Shown here piece after piece: positions 26,073 to 36,954 of a stretch of DNA of 64,000 nucleotides. Both the position numbers and the translations under genes were made by a program. The notes beneath the pieces were generated by a model. The model did no database searches and was not told where the DNA came from. It saw nothing but the letters and a program-made list of their open reading frames with translations. Where the stretch lies: positions 6,342,073-6,406,072 of the forward strand of contig NZ_AP025518.1 of assembly GCF_022179545.1 (NCBI RefSeq). Direction: 5' to 3'. The first letter of the stretch is position 1. Each line of letters opens with the position of its first letter. The DNA is from Mycolicibacterium fortuitum subsp. fortuitum (lineage in GTDB: Bacteria; Actinomycetota; Actinomycetes; Mycobacteriales; Mycobacteriaceae).

Positions 26073-27002
26073 TCAGGGGAACGACCAGCTTTCGGTCGAC
26101 GTGATCACGAAACCGTGGCCTCCGTCGTCACTGCAGGCGACCCCGCCCCCGTAAAGGGCCATGCACCAGCCGGACGGGTCGCGGCTGCTGACCGCGCGGC
26201 CCTGGTCGAGATGGGGAAGCGGGTCCGCGTACTCGGGCCCCAACGCGGTATCGCTGTATCCCCAGGCCAATTCCGAAATGTTCAGGCTGACGACGTTGTC
26301 GGTGCGACCCGGCATCGGCCCTCGGCAAATGGCCCGGACACCGGAAAACGACGTGATCTCGCAACGCAGGTCGCCGTCGACGGCGAAGTACTCGGTGATG
26401 TTCTTGCCGCCACCGTGTCTGGTGTAGACCTTCGTGGAGTCGAACACGTACTGGCGGGGATCGGGGAAACCGGCGGGCAGCCGCGACACGGGCGTCAGTG
26501 CCGCCGAGCCGGCGCGCAACACGAAACCGACAGGTGATGTCCTGCGAGCCCGACACGCCGTCAACGCGTCGGGACCGACCACACAATCGACATCACCGAC
26601 CGAGAGCCGCGAACCGGGCTGCAGTACCGGCGGTCGGGGCTGCGGGCCTGGATCTGCCACCTTCAGGAACCACACCGATCCGTCAGATCTGAGCCCGACG
26701 GCGTTCGCACCGCCGGGAGCATTCCGGATGTCGCCCCGGCAGACGAATCGGTCCGAGCTCACAGAACAGGCCAGCCCGCTGGGGGTCGAGAAGAAAGCCC
26801 CTTCGTACGGTCTGGTGTAGTCGGATGCGGGCACCTCGGTGAAATCCTCGAACCGTGGGAACTGTGGTTCGGATACCCCACTCGGCCGCGGTACCGGTGT
26901 AGAACTTCCCGTGTCCGGGGTGGAAGCCGGCTGAGCCCGGCACCCGCTGATCGGCATCGCGACCAGCAACGCGGCCAGCACGACTGTCGCGATGCGCTGC
27001 AC
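26073..27002 (-). CDS. Lipoprotein of unknown function
   Basis: 309 residues from a GTG. The signal peptide MQRIATVVLAALLVAM ends in the lipobox PISGC near residue 21. A Ser/Pro/Thr-rich linker follows, then a beta-rich mature domain with several cysteines (LACSVSSDRFVC, DVDCVV, RCEITS and WCMALYGGGVACSDD), probably disulphide bonded outside the membrane. No catalytic motif is recognised. It lies 71 bases before the DUF4132 gene on the same strand and may form an operon with it. It is divergent from the LLM oxidoreductase, with whose open frame it nearly abuts. Confidence 0.75.
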   Translation of the reverse strand: MQRIATVVLAALLVAMPISGCRAQPASTPDTGSSTPVPRPSGVSEPQFPRFEDFTEVPASDYTRPYEGAFFSTPSGLACSVSSDRFVCRGDIRNAPGGANAVGLRSDGSVWFLKVADPGPQPRPPVLQPGSRLSVGDVDCVVGPDALTACRARRTSPVGFVLRAGSAALTPVSRLPAGFPDPRQYVFDSTKVYTRHGGGKNITEYFAVDGDLRCEITSFSGVRAICRGPMPGRTDNVVSLNISELAWGYSDTALGPEYADPLPHLDQGRAVSSRDPSGWCMALYGGGVACSDDGGHGFVITSTESWSFP

Positions 27003-27046
27003 ACGATCAGCCTATGCCGTGGATCACCGTGAGTACCCTTGAAGAA

Positions 27047-27847
27047 GTGACCCATCCCATTCGCATCGGCGTGCAACTGCAGCCGCAACACTCCCCCAAG
27101 TACAGCCACATCCGCGACGCAGTGCGCCGTTGTGAGGACATCGGCGTCGACATCGCCTTCAACTGGGATCACTTCTTCCCGCTCTACGGCGACCCCGACG
27201 GCGCGCACTACGAATGCTGGACGATGCTCGGCGCCTGGGCCGAGCAGACCTCACGCATCGAGATCGGTGCGCTGGTCAGCTGCAACTCCTACCGCAACCC
27301 CGAACTGCTGGCCGACATGGCCCGCACCGTCGACCACATTTCCGACGGCCGGCTCATCCTCGGCATCGGAAGCGGTTGGAAGCAAAAGGATTACGACGAG
27401 TACGGGTACGAGTTCGGCACTGCGGGCAGCCGCTTGGACGACCTGGCCCAGGCCCTGCCGCGCATCGAGGCACGGCTGGCCAAGCTCAACCCGGCACCCA
27501 TCCGGGAGATCCCGATCTTGATCGGCGGCCAGGGGGAACGCAAGACCCTGCGCCTGGTGGCCGAGCACGCCGACATCTGGCACGCCTTCGTCGACCGCAA
27601 CACATACCCGGGCAAGGCGGAGGTCCTGGCCGAGCACTGTGGCATCACCGGCCGTGACCCCGCGACCGTCCAGCGTTCGGCAGGAGTCCAGGAGACCGGC
27701 GGTATCGACGCCATGCTCGCCGAGGCCGATGCACTGGCCGACCTGGGGGTCAGCATCCTGACCGTCGGAGTCAACGGTCCGGACTACGATCTGACCGCCG
27801 CGGAGGCCCTCTGCCGCTGGCGGGATGGTCGCGCTCGCAAAGTTTAG
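27047..27847 (+). CDS. LLM-class F420-dependent oxidoreductase (Rv0044c-like)
   Basis: 266 residues from the GTG at 27047 ([17 protein letters not shown]); GTG 27029 and ATG 27014 are possible longer starts without ribosome sites. Luciferase-like TIM-barrel features include [18 protein letters not shown] near residue 37, [21 protein letters not shown], and the bacterial luciferase-like pattern [16 protein letters not shown] followed by [24 protein letters not shown]. Cofactor F420 is expected for this mycobacterial subfamily. The substrate is unknown. It lies upstream of a GntR gene on the same strand. Confidence 0.85.
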   Translation: MTHPIRIGVQLQPQHSPKYSHIRDAVRRCEDIGVDIAFNWDHFFPLYGDPDGAHYECWTMLGAWAEQTSRIEIGALVSCNSYRNPELLADMARTVDHISDGRLILGIGSGWKQKDYDEYGYEFGTAGSRLDDLAQALPRIEARLAKLNPAPIREIPILIGGQGERKTLRLVAEHADIWHAFVDRNTYPGKAEVLAEHCGITGRDPATVQRSAGVQETGGIDAMLAEADALADLGVSILTVGVNGPDYDLTAAEALCRWRDGRARKV

Positions 27848-27936
27848 CGACTGCGCTGAGACAACTCAGGTCTCCGATCTGGCGAGCACGTGAGAAACTG
27901 GCGCAACATAATCGCCACAGGGGGAGATATATAAGG

Positions 27937-28602
27937 GTGCCGAAGAATTACGGGGTCAAAGAGAAGGACCAGGTTGTCACGCACATCATCAACTTGGTGA
28001 TGACGGGCAAGCTGCGCTCCGGTGACCGCATCGACCGCAACGAGATCGTCCGTGACCTCGGGCTCAGCCGCGTTCCGATCCAGGAAGCAGTGGTTCAGCT
28101 CGAGCACGACGGGATCCTCTCGACGCGATATCACCGCGGCGCATTTGTGTCCCGCTTCGACGAGGCCACCGTTGCCGAGCACCATGAGCTGTACGGGATT
28201 CTCAACGGCATCGCCTCGGCCCGCTGTGCCACCAACCCGACGCCGCGCATTGTCGCCCATCTCGATGACACGTTGCGCGCGATGCGTTCAGCAAAGGACA
28301 CCAAGGCCTTCCAGGAGGCCTGCTGGGTGTTCCGCGACGCGATCAACGACGAGTACGCCGGACCGCGCCTGCATGCCACCATCCGCGCCGGTAAGAGCTT
28401 TGCGCCCTCGGAATTCTGGATCGGCTATCCGAAGGCCAAAGCCGAATTCCTGGCCGGCTACGAAGAGGAGATGGCCGCGATCCAGACCCGTGATCCCGAG
28501 CGCGCCCGTAAAGCCTGCACCGAGCGCGCAGAACGGATGGCGCAGATCATGATCGCCGAGCTCACCCGGCGCGGGGTGTTCGGCGACTTGCGGTCCCCTT
28601 GA
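27937..28602 (+). CDS. GntR-family regulator, FCD type (Rv0043c-like)
   Basis: 221 residues from a GTG. The winged helix reads [21 protein letters not shown], then [28 protein letters not shown], the standard GntR recognition helix. The C-terminal part (about 85-215) is the all-helical FCD ligand domain, with [14 protein letters not shown] and a metal-ligand-like His in later helices. It lies between the LLM oxidoreductase and an amino-acid ABC transporter, so control of one of these is plausible but not shown. Confidence 0.88.
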   Translation: MPKNYGVKEKDQVVTHIINLVMTGKLRSGDRIDRNEIVRDLGLSRVPIQEAVVQLEHDGILSTRYHRGAFVSRFDEATVAEHHELYGILNGIASARCATNPTPRIVAHLDDTLRAMRSAKDTKAFQEACWVFRDAINDEYAGPRLHATIRAGKSFAPSEFWIGYPKAKAEFLAGYEEEMAAIQTRDPERARKACTERAERMAQIMIAELTRRGVFGDLRSP

Positions 28603-28647
28603 GCGGAATCACTCATCACCGGGCGTCCGCCCACTAGGTTGCATCAG

Positions 28648-30419
28648 ATGTACGCCAGACGATCGGCCGCGCTGCTGACCACGGTCCTGATGCTGTTCGG
28701 GCTGGTGTGTGCGGCACCGGCCGGCGCAGACGTCGACCAGTGCGCACCCCCCGGGGTGAACAGTGCCAGCGCGCTTCCCACCAACCTGGCCGCCGCGGCC
28801 ACCGGACCCGGCGCCGACAAATACACCACCGCCGGCGTGGTCCCCCTGGACACCGTGCGGCCTGAGAACCTCGGCCTGGGGACCCCCGGCGTGCTCACCG
28901 TCGGCACGTTGTCGGACGCCCCACCGAGCATCTGCATCAACTCGGCCGGACAGTTCACCGGCTTCGACAACGAGCTCCTCCGTGCCATCGCCGACAAGCT
29001 CGGCCTGCGGATCAACTTCGTCGGCACCGACTTCTCCGGCCTGCTGGCCCAGACCGCGTCCCGGCGCTTCGACGTGGCGTCCTCGTCGATCACCACCACC
29101 GACGCCCGGCGCCGTACCGTCGGCTTCACCAACGGTTACGACTTCGGATACTTCTCGCTCGTCGTACCCACTGGTTCTCCGATCACCGGGTTCGGCCAGC
29201 TCGCCCCAGGACAGCGCATCGGGGTGGTGCAGGGCACCGTCCAAGAGGCCTACGTCATCGACACGCTGCACCTGCAGCCGGTGAAGTTCCCTGACTACAA
29301 CACGGTCTACGCCAGCCTCAAGACCCGTCAGATCGACGCCTGGGTGGCGCCGTCACAGCAGGCCTCGGGCACGGTGCAACCCGGTGACCCGGCCCAGATC
29401 ATCGAAAACACCTTCAGTCTGGACAATTTCGTGGCGTGGGCGGTGGCCAAGGAGAACCAGCCGCTGATCGACGCGCTCAACTCCGGACTGGACACCGTCA
29501 TCGCCGACGGCACCTGGGCCAGGCTGTATTCCGACTGGGTGCCGCGGGCCCTGCCGCCCGGCTGGAAGCCAGGCTCGAAGGCCGCGCCCGCACCGCAGCT
29601 GCCCGATTTCGCCGCGATCGCCGCCGCGAACGAGAAACCCGCTTCGGCGGGATCGGTGGCTCCCAAATCCACTCTGGCGCAACTGGCCGACTCGTTCCTG
29701 GACTGGAATCTCTACAAGCAGGCGATCCCCGACCTGTTGCGCACCGGCCTACCCAACACGCTCATCCTGACCGTGTGCGCCAGCATCATCGGGCTCGTGC
29801 TCGGGATGATCCTGGCAGTGGCCGGTATCTCACGGTCCCGCTGGCTGCGCTGGCCGGCCCGGGTGTACACCGACATCTTCCGGGGCCTGCCCGAAGTGGT
29901 GATCATCCTGCTGATCGGGCTGGGGATCGGCCCAGTGGTCGGATCACTGACCGGCAACAGCCCCTATCCGCTGGGGATCGCGGCGCTCGGACTCATGGCG
30001 GCGGCTTACGTCGGCGAAATCTTCCGCTCCGGCATCCAGAGCGTCGAACCCGGACAACTGGAAGCCTCACGCGCGCTGGGCTTCAGCTACACCTCGTCGA
30101 TGCGCCTGGTCGTCATCCCGCAGGGCATCCGCCGGGTGCTACCCGCGCTGATGAACCAGTTCATCTCTCTGCTCAAGGCCTCATCGCTGGTGTATTTCCT
30201 CGGCCTGGTCGCCAGCCAGCGGGAACTCTTCCAGGTGGGCCGAGACCTCAACGCCCAGACCGGCAATCTGTCTCCGCTGGTGGCGGCCGGACTGTTCTAC
30301 CTGCTGCTGACCATCCCGCTGACCCATCTGGTGAACTTCGTCGACAACCGACTGCGCAAAGGCCGTCCCCCCGCACAGGAGGACCCCCTGCCCCCGGCCA
30401 CCACCCAGGAGATGATCTG

Positions 30420-30420
<1 letters not shown>
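28648..30420 (+). CDS. Amino-acid ABC transporter: fused binding protein and permease
   Basis: 590 residues from the ATG at 28648 (MYARRSAALLTTVLMLFG). The signal peptide ends near residue 27 (APAGADVDQ). Residues about 85-305 form a type-II solute-binding domain (GVLTVGTLSDAPPSICINSAGQFTGFDNELL, then RRFDVASSSITTTDARR). After a linker, residues about 365-575 are a HisM/GlnP-type permease with TGLPNTLILTVCASIIGLVLG, and the EAA loop EASRALGFSYTSSMRLVVIPQG. The fused binding domain should sit outside, tethered to the channel. The ATPase gene follows, overlapping by one base. It likely imports a polar or acidic amino acid; the exact substrate is not readable. Confidence 0.9.
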
Positions 30421-31157
<737 letters not shown>

Positions 31158-31232
31158 GGATGACGTGAAAGCCCGGTCCAAAGCCAACAAGCTGACAACC
31201 TGGCAGCGTCAGACAGGTTAGACTAGCGAATT

Positions 31233-31715
31233 ATGAGCGAGCCCGATTCGCAGGTCACAGAGTTGGCCGGAGAGCTGCAGCGCGTACTCTCCAAGGTTTT
31301 CTCCGTGCTGCGCCGCGGCGACACCAACAAGGGCACCGCCGGTGAGCTCACCCTGGCCCAGCTCTCGATCCTGCTCACCCTGCTCGACCAGGGCCCCATC
31401 CGCATGACCGAACTTGCCGCCCGCGAGCGGGTACGCACGCCGACCACCACCGTCGCCATCCGCCGGCTCGAGAAGCTCGGGCTGGTCAAACGCTCCCGCG
31501 ACCCCTCGGACCTGCGTGCGGTACTGGTCGAGGTCACCCCGCGCGGCCTGGTGCAACACCGCGAATCCCTGGCTGCCCGACGGGCCGACCTGGCCGCCCG
31601 GTTGGCCAACCTGAGTCCCGACGACCTCGCGACGCTGGCCACCGCCCTCGCCCCGCTCGAACGGCTGGCCAGCCAGAACGACCAGTCCGCCTCGGCCCAC
31701 GCCAAATCCGAGTAG
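31233..31715 (+). CDS. MarR-family regulator (Rv0042c-like)
   Basis: 160 residues. The winged helix carries LTLAQLSILLTLLDQGPIRMTELAARERV, then TPTTTVAIRRLEKLGLVKRSRDPSDLRAVLVEVTPRG. Flanking helices form the dimer interface. The short upstream region contains a TTAGACTAG string (31215-31224 area) that could include the promoter. Its stop lies five bases from the stop of the convergent glucosylglycerate hydrolase gene. Targets are unknown. Confidence 0.9.
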   Translation: MSEPDSQVTELAGELQRVLSKVFSVLRRGDTNKGTAGELTLAQLSILLTLLDQGPIRMTELAARERVRTPTTTVAIRRLEKLGLVKRSRDPSDLRAVLVEVTPRGLVQHRESLAARRADLAARLANLSPDDLATLATALAPLERLASQNDQSASAHAKSE

Positions 31716-31720
31716 CCGGA

Positions 31721-33061
31721 CTATCCCAACCAGTCCAATACCGCTGCAGCGGTCCACGATTGCTGCATGCTGCCCAGCGGTTCGCCGGTGAACGGCTCGT
31801 AGTACTCGGCGAAAGTGCCGTCACTGGCCTGACGCAGGCCTTCCCGACGCAGCGCGGATGCCCGCTCAGCCCAGCCCCGCCGCGCGAAGCACCACGAGAA
31901 AAGCCACGTCATTACCGGCCACACCGGGCCACGCCAGTACTCGCGGGGCCGGAAATCCCGCGACACCGGCGATGTCGACGGGATGAGCGCGTACTTCAGA
32001 TCCGGGTGCCCGCAGAACCGCGGCCCCTCCAACAGCCGCAGCAGGGCCCGTTCCCGGTCATGCGGCAACCCGCCGCACAGTAACGGGGCGAACTGGGCAA
32101 CCGTCTCGGTGGCCACCCACTTCTTCGCACGCACGTCGTAATCCCTTGCCGCACCGCTACGTTCGTCGGCAGTCTCCACCACCCCGGTTCGGAAACGCTC
32201 CGCCCACGAGTAGAGATCACGCACATCGGCATGCGGACGTTTGTAGTCCTCCCCGATCTCGGCGAGCACCTGACAGGCCACCGAGAAGATCGCCGATACG
32301 AACACGTCCTCGACGGCGAAGCTCATCACCTTCGGCAGCAGATCATCGTCGTAGCGAACGGATTTCATCTCCTCGAGCAGCCACAGATACCGGTCGTACT
32401 CAAGATCGCTCGGCCGTTGCGTGGCGTCGGTGATGATGGCGTTGTCCTCACGCTGATACTCCGGCACGCTGCCGGGAACCACGTTGGCATATGCGCTGTC
32501 CCAGCGCGGCGAGTTGTCCATGCCGGACTCCCACCCGTGGTACAGCGTGATCCGGCCACGGCCTTCCTGATCCCGCATCTCGGCCAGCCAGCGGTGCCAG
32601 CGCACCAGATCGGACCACCGCCGATCGAGAAACGTCTCGGCCACCGTCCGAGTGGACCGCCCCCGCCTGCGGGCATGGTCGAGGATGCGCTGCACCGCGA
32701 TCGCATGTACGGGCGGCTGCGTGATCCCGGAGGTGTGCCGGATCCGCGGCGCATTGGCAGCCAGCGCCGAGGTCGCCCACCGGGCCGGGCCCGGAAAGTA
32801 GCCATCTACCCCGTTGGCGAACACGATGTGCGGGATCATCCCGTTGCGCCACTGCGCCGACAGCAGGGTGTCGAGCTCCACCACGGCGCGCTCCACGCTC
32901 AACGGAGCCAGGCCGATCGACACGAACGCCGCATCCCAGCTCCACATGTGCGGATACAGCAACGGTGCGGCGGTGGTCATCACACCCAGGTCGTTGCCAC
33001 GCAGCAGGTATGCGGCGCGCGCGGCGAGCTGAGTGGGAGCGAAGCTTGGATCCGGTGGCAT
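31721..33061 (-). CDS. ggh: Glucosylglycerate hydrolase, GH63 family
   Basis: 446 residues from the ATG at 33061, exactly the length of the Mycolicibacterium hassiacum enzyme. The catalytic residues described for that enzyme fall at the same numbers: Asp182 in ESGMDNSPRWD and Glu419 in FAEYYEPFTGEP. The (alpha/alpha)6 barrel has LLYPHMWSWDAAFVSIGL near the start and STSPVSRDFRPREYWRGPVWP later. It hydrolyses glucosylglycerate, a solute that rapidly growing mycobacteria accumulate in nitrogen starvation, giving glucose and glycerate. An in-frame ATG three codons upstream is possible. Specificity is inferred from this near-identity. Confidence 0.92.
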   Translation of the reverse strand: MPPDPSFAPTQLAARAAYLLRGNDLGVMTTAAPLLYPHMWSWDAAFVSIGLAPLSVERAVVELDTLLSAQWRNGMIPHIVFANGVDGYFPGPARWATSALAANAPRIRHTSGITQPPVHAIAVQRILDHARRRGRSTRTVAETFLDRRWSDLVRWHRWLAEMRDQEGRGRITLYHGWESGMDNSPRWDSAYANVVPGSVPEYQREDNAIITDATQRPSDLEYDRYLWLLEEMKSVRYDDDLLPKVMSFAVEDVFVSAIFSVACQVLAEIGEDYKRPHADVRDLYSWAERFRTGVVETADERSGAARDYDVRAKKWVATETVAQFAPLLCGGLPHDRERALLRLLEGPRFCGHPDLKYALIPSTSPVSRDFRPREYWRGPVWPVMTWLFSWCFARRGWAERASALRREGLRQASDGTFAEYYEPFTGEPLGSMQQSWTAAAVLDWLG

Positions 33062-33138
33062 CCCTACCATGATGCGACGCCGACGCCCGTCCCGCAGGTC
33101 GGCCCCGTGGCATTCGGCGTCACAGTAACGTTGCAGAT

Positions 33139-33822
33139 GTGCCGACTGCATTGATCACCGGAGCCGCTGGCGGCATCGGCTCGGCCATCGCCGCCGCCCT
33201 TGCTCCCACCCATACGCTGCTGCTGGCCGGCCGCCCGTCGGCCCGGCTCGACGCGCTGGCCGAGCGCCTCGGCGCGCCGACCTGGCCGCTGGATCTCACC
33301 GACGCCGATTCGATCGAATCCGCCACCGAGGTGCTCGCCGAACTCGATGTGCTGGTGCACAACGCCGGTGTGCTCTACCCCGGTCGGGTCGCCGAGTCGA
33401 TCGCCGAGCAGTGGCGGGCCTCGTTCGAAGTGAATGTCACCGGCGCGGTGGCCCTCACCCTGGCGCTGCTACCCGCCCTGCGCGCCGCCGGCGGACACGT
33501 GGTGTTCATCAACTCCGGTGCCGGACAAAAGGTTTCAGCGGGTATGGCGTCCTATTCGGCGAGTAAGTTCGCGCTGCGGGCGTTCGCCGACTCGTTGCGC
33601 GCCGACGAACCGTCGCTGCGGGTCACCTCGATCTTCCCCGGCCGCGTCGACACCGAGATGCAACGCGACCTCGTGGCCTATGAAAACGCGGTGACCGATG
33701 GGGCCGGCGAGTACGACCCGGCGAAATTCCTCAAGCCCGAGACGGTCGCCGGGCTGGCGGCGACCGCAGTCACCACCCCGCCCGACGGCCACGTGCACGA
33801 AATCGTGGTCCGCCCAGGGTGA
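33139..33822 (+). CDS. Short-chain dehydrogenase/reductase
   Basis: 227 residues from a GTG. Classical SDR: TGAAGGIGSAIA at the NAD(P) site (residues 7-18), NAG in LVHNAGVLYPG, catalytic Ser in FINSGAG and YSASK as the Tyr/Lys pair. The substrate is unknown. It is divergent from the glucosylglycerate hydrolase by 77 bases and convergent with leuS, with a shared hairpin between. Confidence 0.9.
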   Translation: MPTALITGAAGGIGSAIAAALAPTHTLLLAGRPSARLDALAERLGAPTWPLDLTDADSIESATEVLAELDVLVHNAGVLYPGRVAESIAEQWRASFEVNVTGAVALTLALLPALRAAGGHVVFINSGAGQKVSAGMASYSASKFALRAFADSLRADEPSLRVTSIFPGRVDTEMQRDLVAYENAVTDGAGEYDPAKFLKPETVAGLAATAVTTPPDGHVHEIVVRPG

Positions 33823-33826
33823 TTTC

Positions 33827-33863
33827 GGTGCATCTGGTAACGCTGACCGTTACCGGATGCACC
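33827..33863. terminator. Bidirectional hairpin between the SDR gene and leuS
   Basis: 16-bp stem GGTGCATCTGGTAACG / CGTTACCGGATGCACC with one G-T pair and a five-base loop. Flanking GATTT and AAATC extend the symmetry and give U-rich ends on both strands. It should terminate both convergent genes. Confidence 0.82.
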
Positions 33864-33870
33864 CAAATCA

Positions 33871-36744
33871 CTAGACGACGAGGTTGACCAGGCGGCCCGG
33901 CACCACGATGACCTTCTTCGGGGTGGCACCGTCCAGGAACGCCTGGACCTTCTCGTCGGCCAGCGCCGCGGCTTCCAGCCCGGCCTTGTCCAGATCGGCG
34001 GCCACGGTGATCTTGCCGCGCACCTTGCCGTTGACCTGAACCGGAAACTCGATGGTGTCGTCCACCAGGTACTGCGGATCAGCCTGCGGGAACGGCCCGT
34101 GCGCCAGCGAAGTGTCGTGGCCCAGCCGCTTCCACAACTCCTCGGCCAGGTGGGGGGCCAACGGGGCCACCATGAGGACCAGCGGCTCGATGGCGGCGCG
34201 GGCCGAGACACCCTCCTTGGTGAGGTGGTTGGTGTACTCGATCAGCTTGGCGGCCGCGGTGTTGTTGCGAAGTGCCGCATAGTCTTCGGTCACGCCGGCG
34301 ATCGTGCGGTGCAGGATCTTGAGGGTGTCGGCGTCGAGGGCCTCGTGCTCGTTGACCGACGTCGCCCCGGTGGACTCATCGACCACCACGCGCCACACCC
34401 GCTGCAGGAAGCGGTGCGCACCGACGACATCCTTGGTCGCCCACGGCCGCGACGCCTCCAGCGGCCCCATCGACATCTCGTAGACCCGCAGGGTGTCCGC
34501 ACCGTACTCGTCGCAGATCTCGTCCGGTGAGACGGAGTTCTTCAGGCTCTTGCCGATCTTGCCGAACTCCTGGTTCACCTCGATTTCACCGTCCGGGCCG
34601 GGCCAGAAGAACTTCCCTTCGCGCTCAACGACTTCGGCCGCAGGCACATAACTTCCGCGCGAATCGGTGTAGGCGAAGGCCTGGATGTAACCCTGGTTGA
34701 CCAGACGGCGGTACGGCTCGCTCGAGCTGACGATGCCGAGGTCGAAGAGCACCTTGTGCCAGAACCGGGAGTACAGCAGGTGCAGCACCGCGTGCTCCAC
34801 GCCACCGACGTAGAGATCGACGCCACCCGGATCGTTCGGGCCGTGCTCGGCGGGGCGCGGGCCCATCCAGTAGGCCTCGTTCTCCTTGGCGCACAACTCT
34901 TCTGAATTGTGCGGGTCGGTGTAACGCAGCTCGTACCAGGAGCTGCCCGCCCACTGCGGCATCACGTTGGTGTCGCGGGTGTAGGTCTGCAACCCGTCAC
35001 CCAGATCCAACTCGACATGCACCCACTCGGTGGCCTTGCCCAGCGGCGGCGACGGTTCACTGTCGGCGTCGTCGGGATCGAAGGACACCGGCGAGTAGTC
35101 CGGGATGTCCGGAAGTTCCACCGGCAGAGCCGATTCCGGCAGAGCATGGGCGCGGCCCTCGGCGTCGTAGACGATCGGGAACGGCTCACCCCAGTACCGC
35201 TGCCGGGCGAACAGCCAATCCCGCAGCTTGTACTCGATGCGCGCCCGGCCACGACCGTCGGCTTCGAGGTGTTCGATGACTTTCTGCTTGGCCTCGGCCA
35301 CCGTCAACCCGTTCAGGTAGCCGGAATTGACCATGGTTCCGTCACCGTTGTAGGCCGCCTCGGTGATGTCACCGCCGGCGACCACCTCGATGATGGGCAG
35401 GCCGAACTCGGTAGCGAAGTCCCAGTCTCGCTGGTCGCCACCGGGCACCGCCATGATGGCGCCGGTGCCGTATCCGGCCAGCACGTAGTCGGCGATGAAG
35501 ACAGGCACCTGCTGTCCGTTGACCGGATTGGTGGCGTAGGCACCGAGGAACACACCGGTCTTGGTCTTGTTCTCCTGGCGCTCCAGATCCGACTTGGCTG
35601 CGATCCCGGCGCGGTAGGCGGCGACCGCCTCGGCCGGCGTCGCCGCACCGAACGTCCACCGCGAATCGGTGCCTCCTGGCCACGAATCGGCCACCAGCGC
35701 GTCGACCAGATCGTGCTCGGGGGCCAACACCAGGTAGGTGGCGCCGAAAAGGGTATCCGGGCGGGTGGTGAAAACCTCGACATCACCGGCCGCGGTACCG
35801 AACTCCACCGATGCCCCGGTGGACCGGCCGATCCAGTTGCGCTGCATGGACTTGACCTTGTCCGGCCAGTCCAGCACTTCGAGATCGTCGAGCAGCCGGT
35901 CGGAGTAAGCCGTGATGCGCATCATCCACTGCCGCAGCCGCTTCCGGAACACCGGGAAATTGCCGCGGTCGCTACGGCCGTCAGAAGTGACTTCTTCATT
36001 GGCCAGCACCGTGCCCAGTCCGGGGCACCAGTTCACCATCGAATCGGCGCGGTAGACCAACCGGTAGCCGTCCACCACGTCGGCCCGCTCGGCCGCGGAC
36101 AGCTCGGCCCAGGCCCTGCCGTCGTCGAGAGTGCGGGCCCCCGACTCGAATTCGGCCACCAGCTCGGAAATCGGCCGGGCCTTCTTGGCCGCGGTATCGA
36201 ACCAGGCGTTGTAGATCTTCAGGAAGATCCACTGCGTCCACTTGTAGAAGTCCACATCGGTGGTGGCGAAGCTGCGCCGCGAATCGTGGCCCAGACCCAG
36301 CCGACCCAGCTGCCTGCGGAAGTTGACGATGTTGGCCTCGGTGCGGGTGCGCGGGTGCGTCCCGGTCTGGACCGCGTACTGCTCGGCAGGCAGACCGAAC
36401 GCATCGAAGCCCAGCGCGTGCAGCACGTTGCGGCCCGTCATCCGGTAGTAGCGCGCGTAGACATCAGTGGCGATGTAGCCCAGCGGGTGCCCGACGTGCA
36501 GACCCTCACCCGAGGGGTACGGGAACATGTCCTGGACGAACATCTTGTCTTCCGGCAGCGGCGAGCCGTCCTGTGGTGCCAGCGAGCCAACCGGGTTGGC
36601 AACGTTGAAGGTGCCGAGCTCGGCCCAGGTCTGCTGCCAGGACTGCTCGATCTGACCCGCCAGTTCCGCGGTGTAACGGTGCTGCGGGGTGTCCGTTTCC
36701 GGGCCAGTCTGCCCAGACTCGGTAGTGGTGGCGGGTTCGATCAC
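33871..36744 (-). CDS. leuS: Leucyl-tRNA synthetase
   Basis: 957 residues from the GTG at 36744 ([10 protein letters not shown]); the long extra frame upstream is not protein-like. Class I synthetase: the HIGH box is HVGHPLGY near residue 80, after [14 protein letters not shown]. The editing domain (about 270-470) contains [21 protein letters not shown]. The KMSKS box is [12 protein letters not shown], the actinobacterial variant. The anticodon-binding and C-terminal domains end in GRLVNLVV. It charges tRNA-Leu. A TTATAC -10-like box (36755-36760) lies ten bases upstream of the GTG, which would give an almost leaderless transcript. Confidence 0.97.
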   Translation of the reverse strand: MIEPATTTESGQTGPETDTPQHRYTAELAGQIEQSWQQTWAELGTFNVANPVGSLAPQDGSPLPEDKMFVQDMFPYPSGEGLHVGHPLGYIATDVYARYYRMTGRNVLHALGFDAFGLPAEQYAVQTGTHPRTRTEANIVNFRRQLGRLGLGHDSRRSFATTDVDFYKWTQWIFLKIYNAWFDTAAKKARPISELVAEFESGARTLDDGRAWAELSAAERADVVDGYRLVYRADSMVNWCPGLGTVLANEEVTSDGRSDRGNFPVFRKRLRQWMMRITAYSDRLLDDLEVLDWPDKVKSMQRNWIGRSTGASVEFGTAAGDVEVFTTRPDTLFGATYLVLAPEHDLVDALVADSWPGGTDSRWTFGAATPAEAVAAYRAGIAAKSDLERQENKTKTGVFLGAYATNPVNGQQVPVFIADYVLAGYGTGAIMAVPGGDQRDWDFATEFGLPIIEVVAGGDITEAAYNGDGTMVNSGYLNGLTVAEAKQKVIEHLEADGRGRARIEYKLRDWLFARQRYWGEPFPIVYDAEGRAHALPESALPVELPDIPDYSPVSFDPDDADSEPSPPLGKATEWVHVELDLGDGLQTYTRDTNVMPQWAGSSWYELRYTDPHNSEELCAKENEAYWMGPRPAEHGPNDPGGVDLYVGGVEHAVLHLLYSRFWHKVLFDLGIVSSSEPYRRLVNQGYIQAFAYTDSRGSYVPAAEVVEREGKFFWPGPDGEIEVNQEFGKIGKSLKNSVSPDEICDEYGADTLRVYEMSMGPLEASRPWATKDVVGAHRFLQRVWRVVVDESTGATSVNEHEALDADTLKILHRTIAGVTEDYAALRNNTAAAKLIEYTNHLTKEGVSARAAIEPLVLMVAPLAPHLAEELWKRLGHDTSLAHGPFPQADPQYLVDDTIEFPVQVNGKVRGKITVAADLDKAGLEAAALADEKVQAFLDGATPKKVIVVPGRLVNLVV

Positions 36745-36754
36745 GCCGTTCAGG

Positions 36755-36760
36755 GTATAA
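36755..36760 (-). promoter_or_regulatory. Candidate -10 box of leuS
   Basis: TTATAC on the minus strand. With a start site about seven bases on, the leader would be only a few bases. An 8-bp hairpin (TCACCACC / GGTGGTGA, 36779-36802) lies just upstream, in what would be the promoter rather than the transcript. Confidence 0.4.
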
Positions 36761-36954
36761 GGCCACGGTTTGAGCAGCTCACCACCCGTCTTCCGGTGGT
36801 GAAGGCCACAGGTTGGTATCAGTTGCGTCGCGGGCCAGTCAGAGGTTGATTCCAGCTCGATTGAGTTGCTGGTGGCCGGCGGTAAACCGTGGATAGTCTC
36901 GGCGCCTAGTGGAGAGGTCCCCAGGTGGGGCACGGTTTGCGGGAGGAACAAGCG

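Noticed and set aside
34540..34570. LeuS lacks a standard KMSKS, suggesting an inactive enzyme
   Set aside because: KIGKS is, as I recall, the normal form in mycobacterial LeuRS, and all other landmarks are intact.
34909..36849. 646-codon plus-strand open frame
   Set aside because: Antisense to leuS, Val/Gly/Arg-heavy and without any motif.
36745..36954. Possible T-box or leucine attenuator before leuS
   Set aside because: The hairpin exists, but the likely start site lies downstream of it, and no T-box core or leucine leader peptide is seen.
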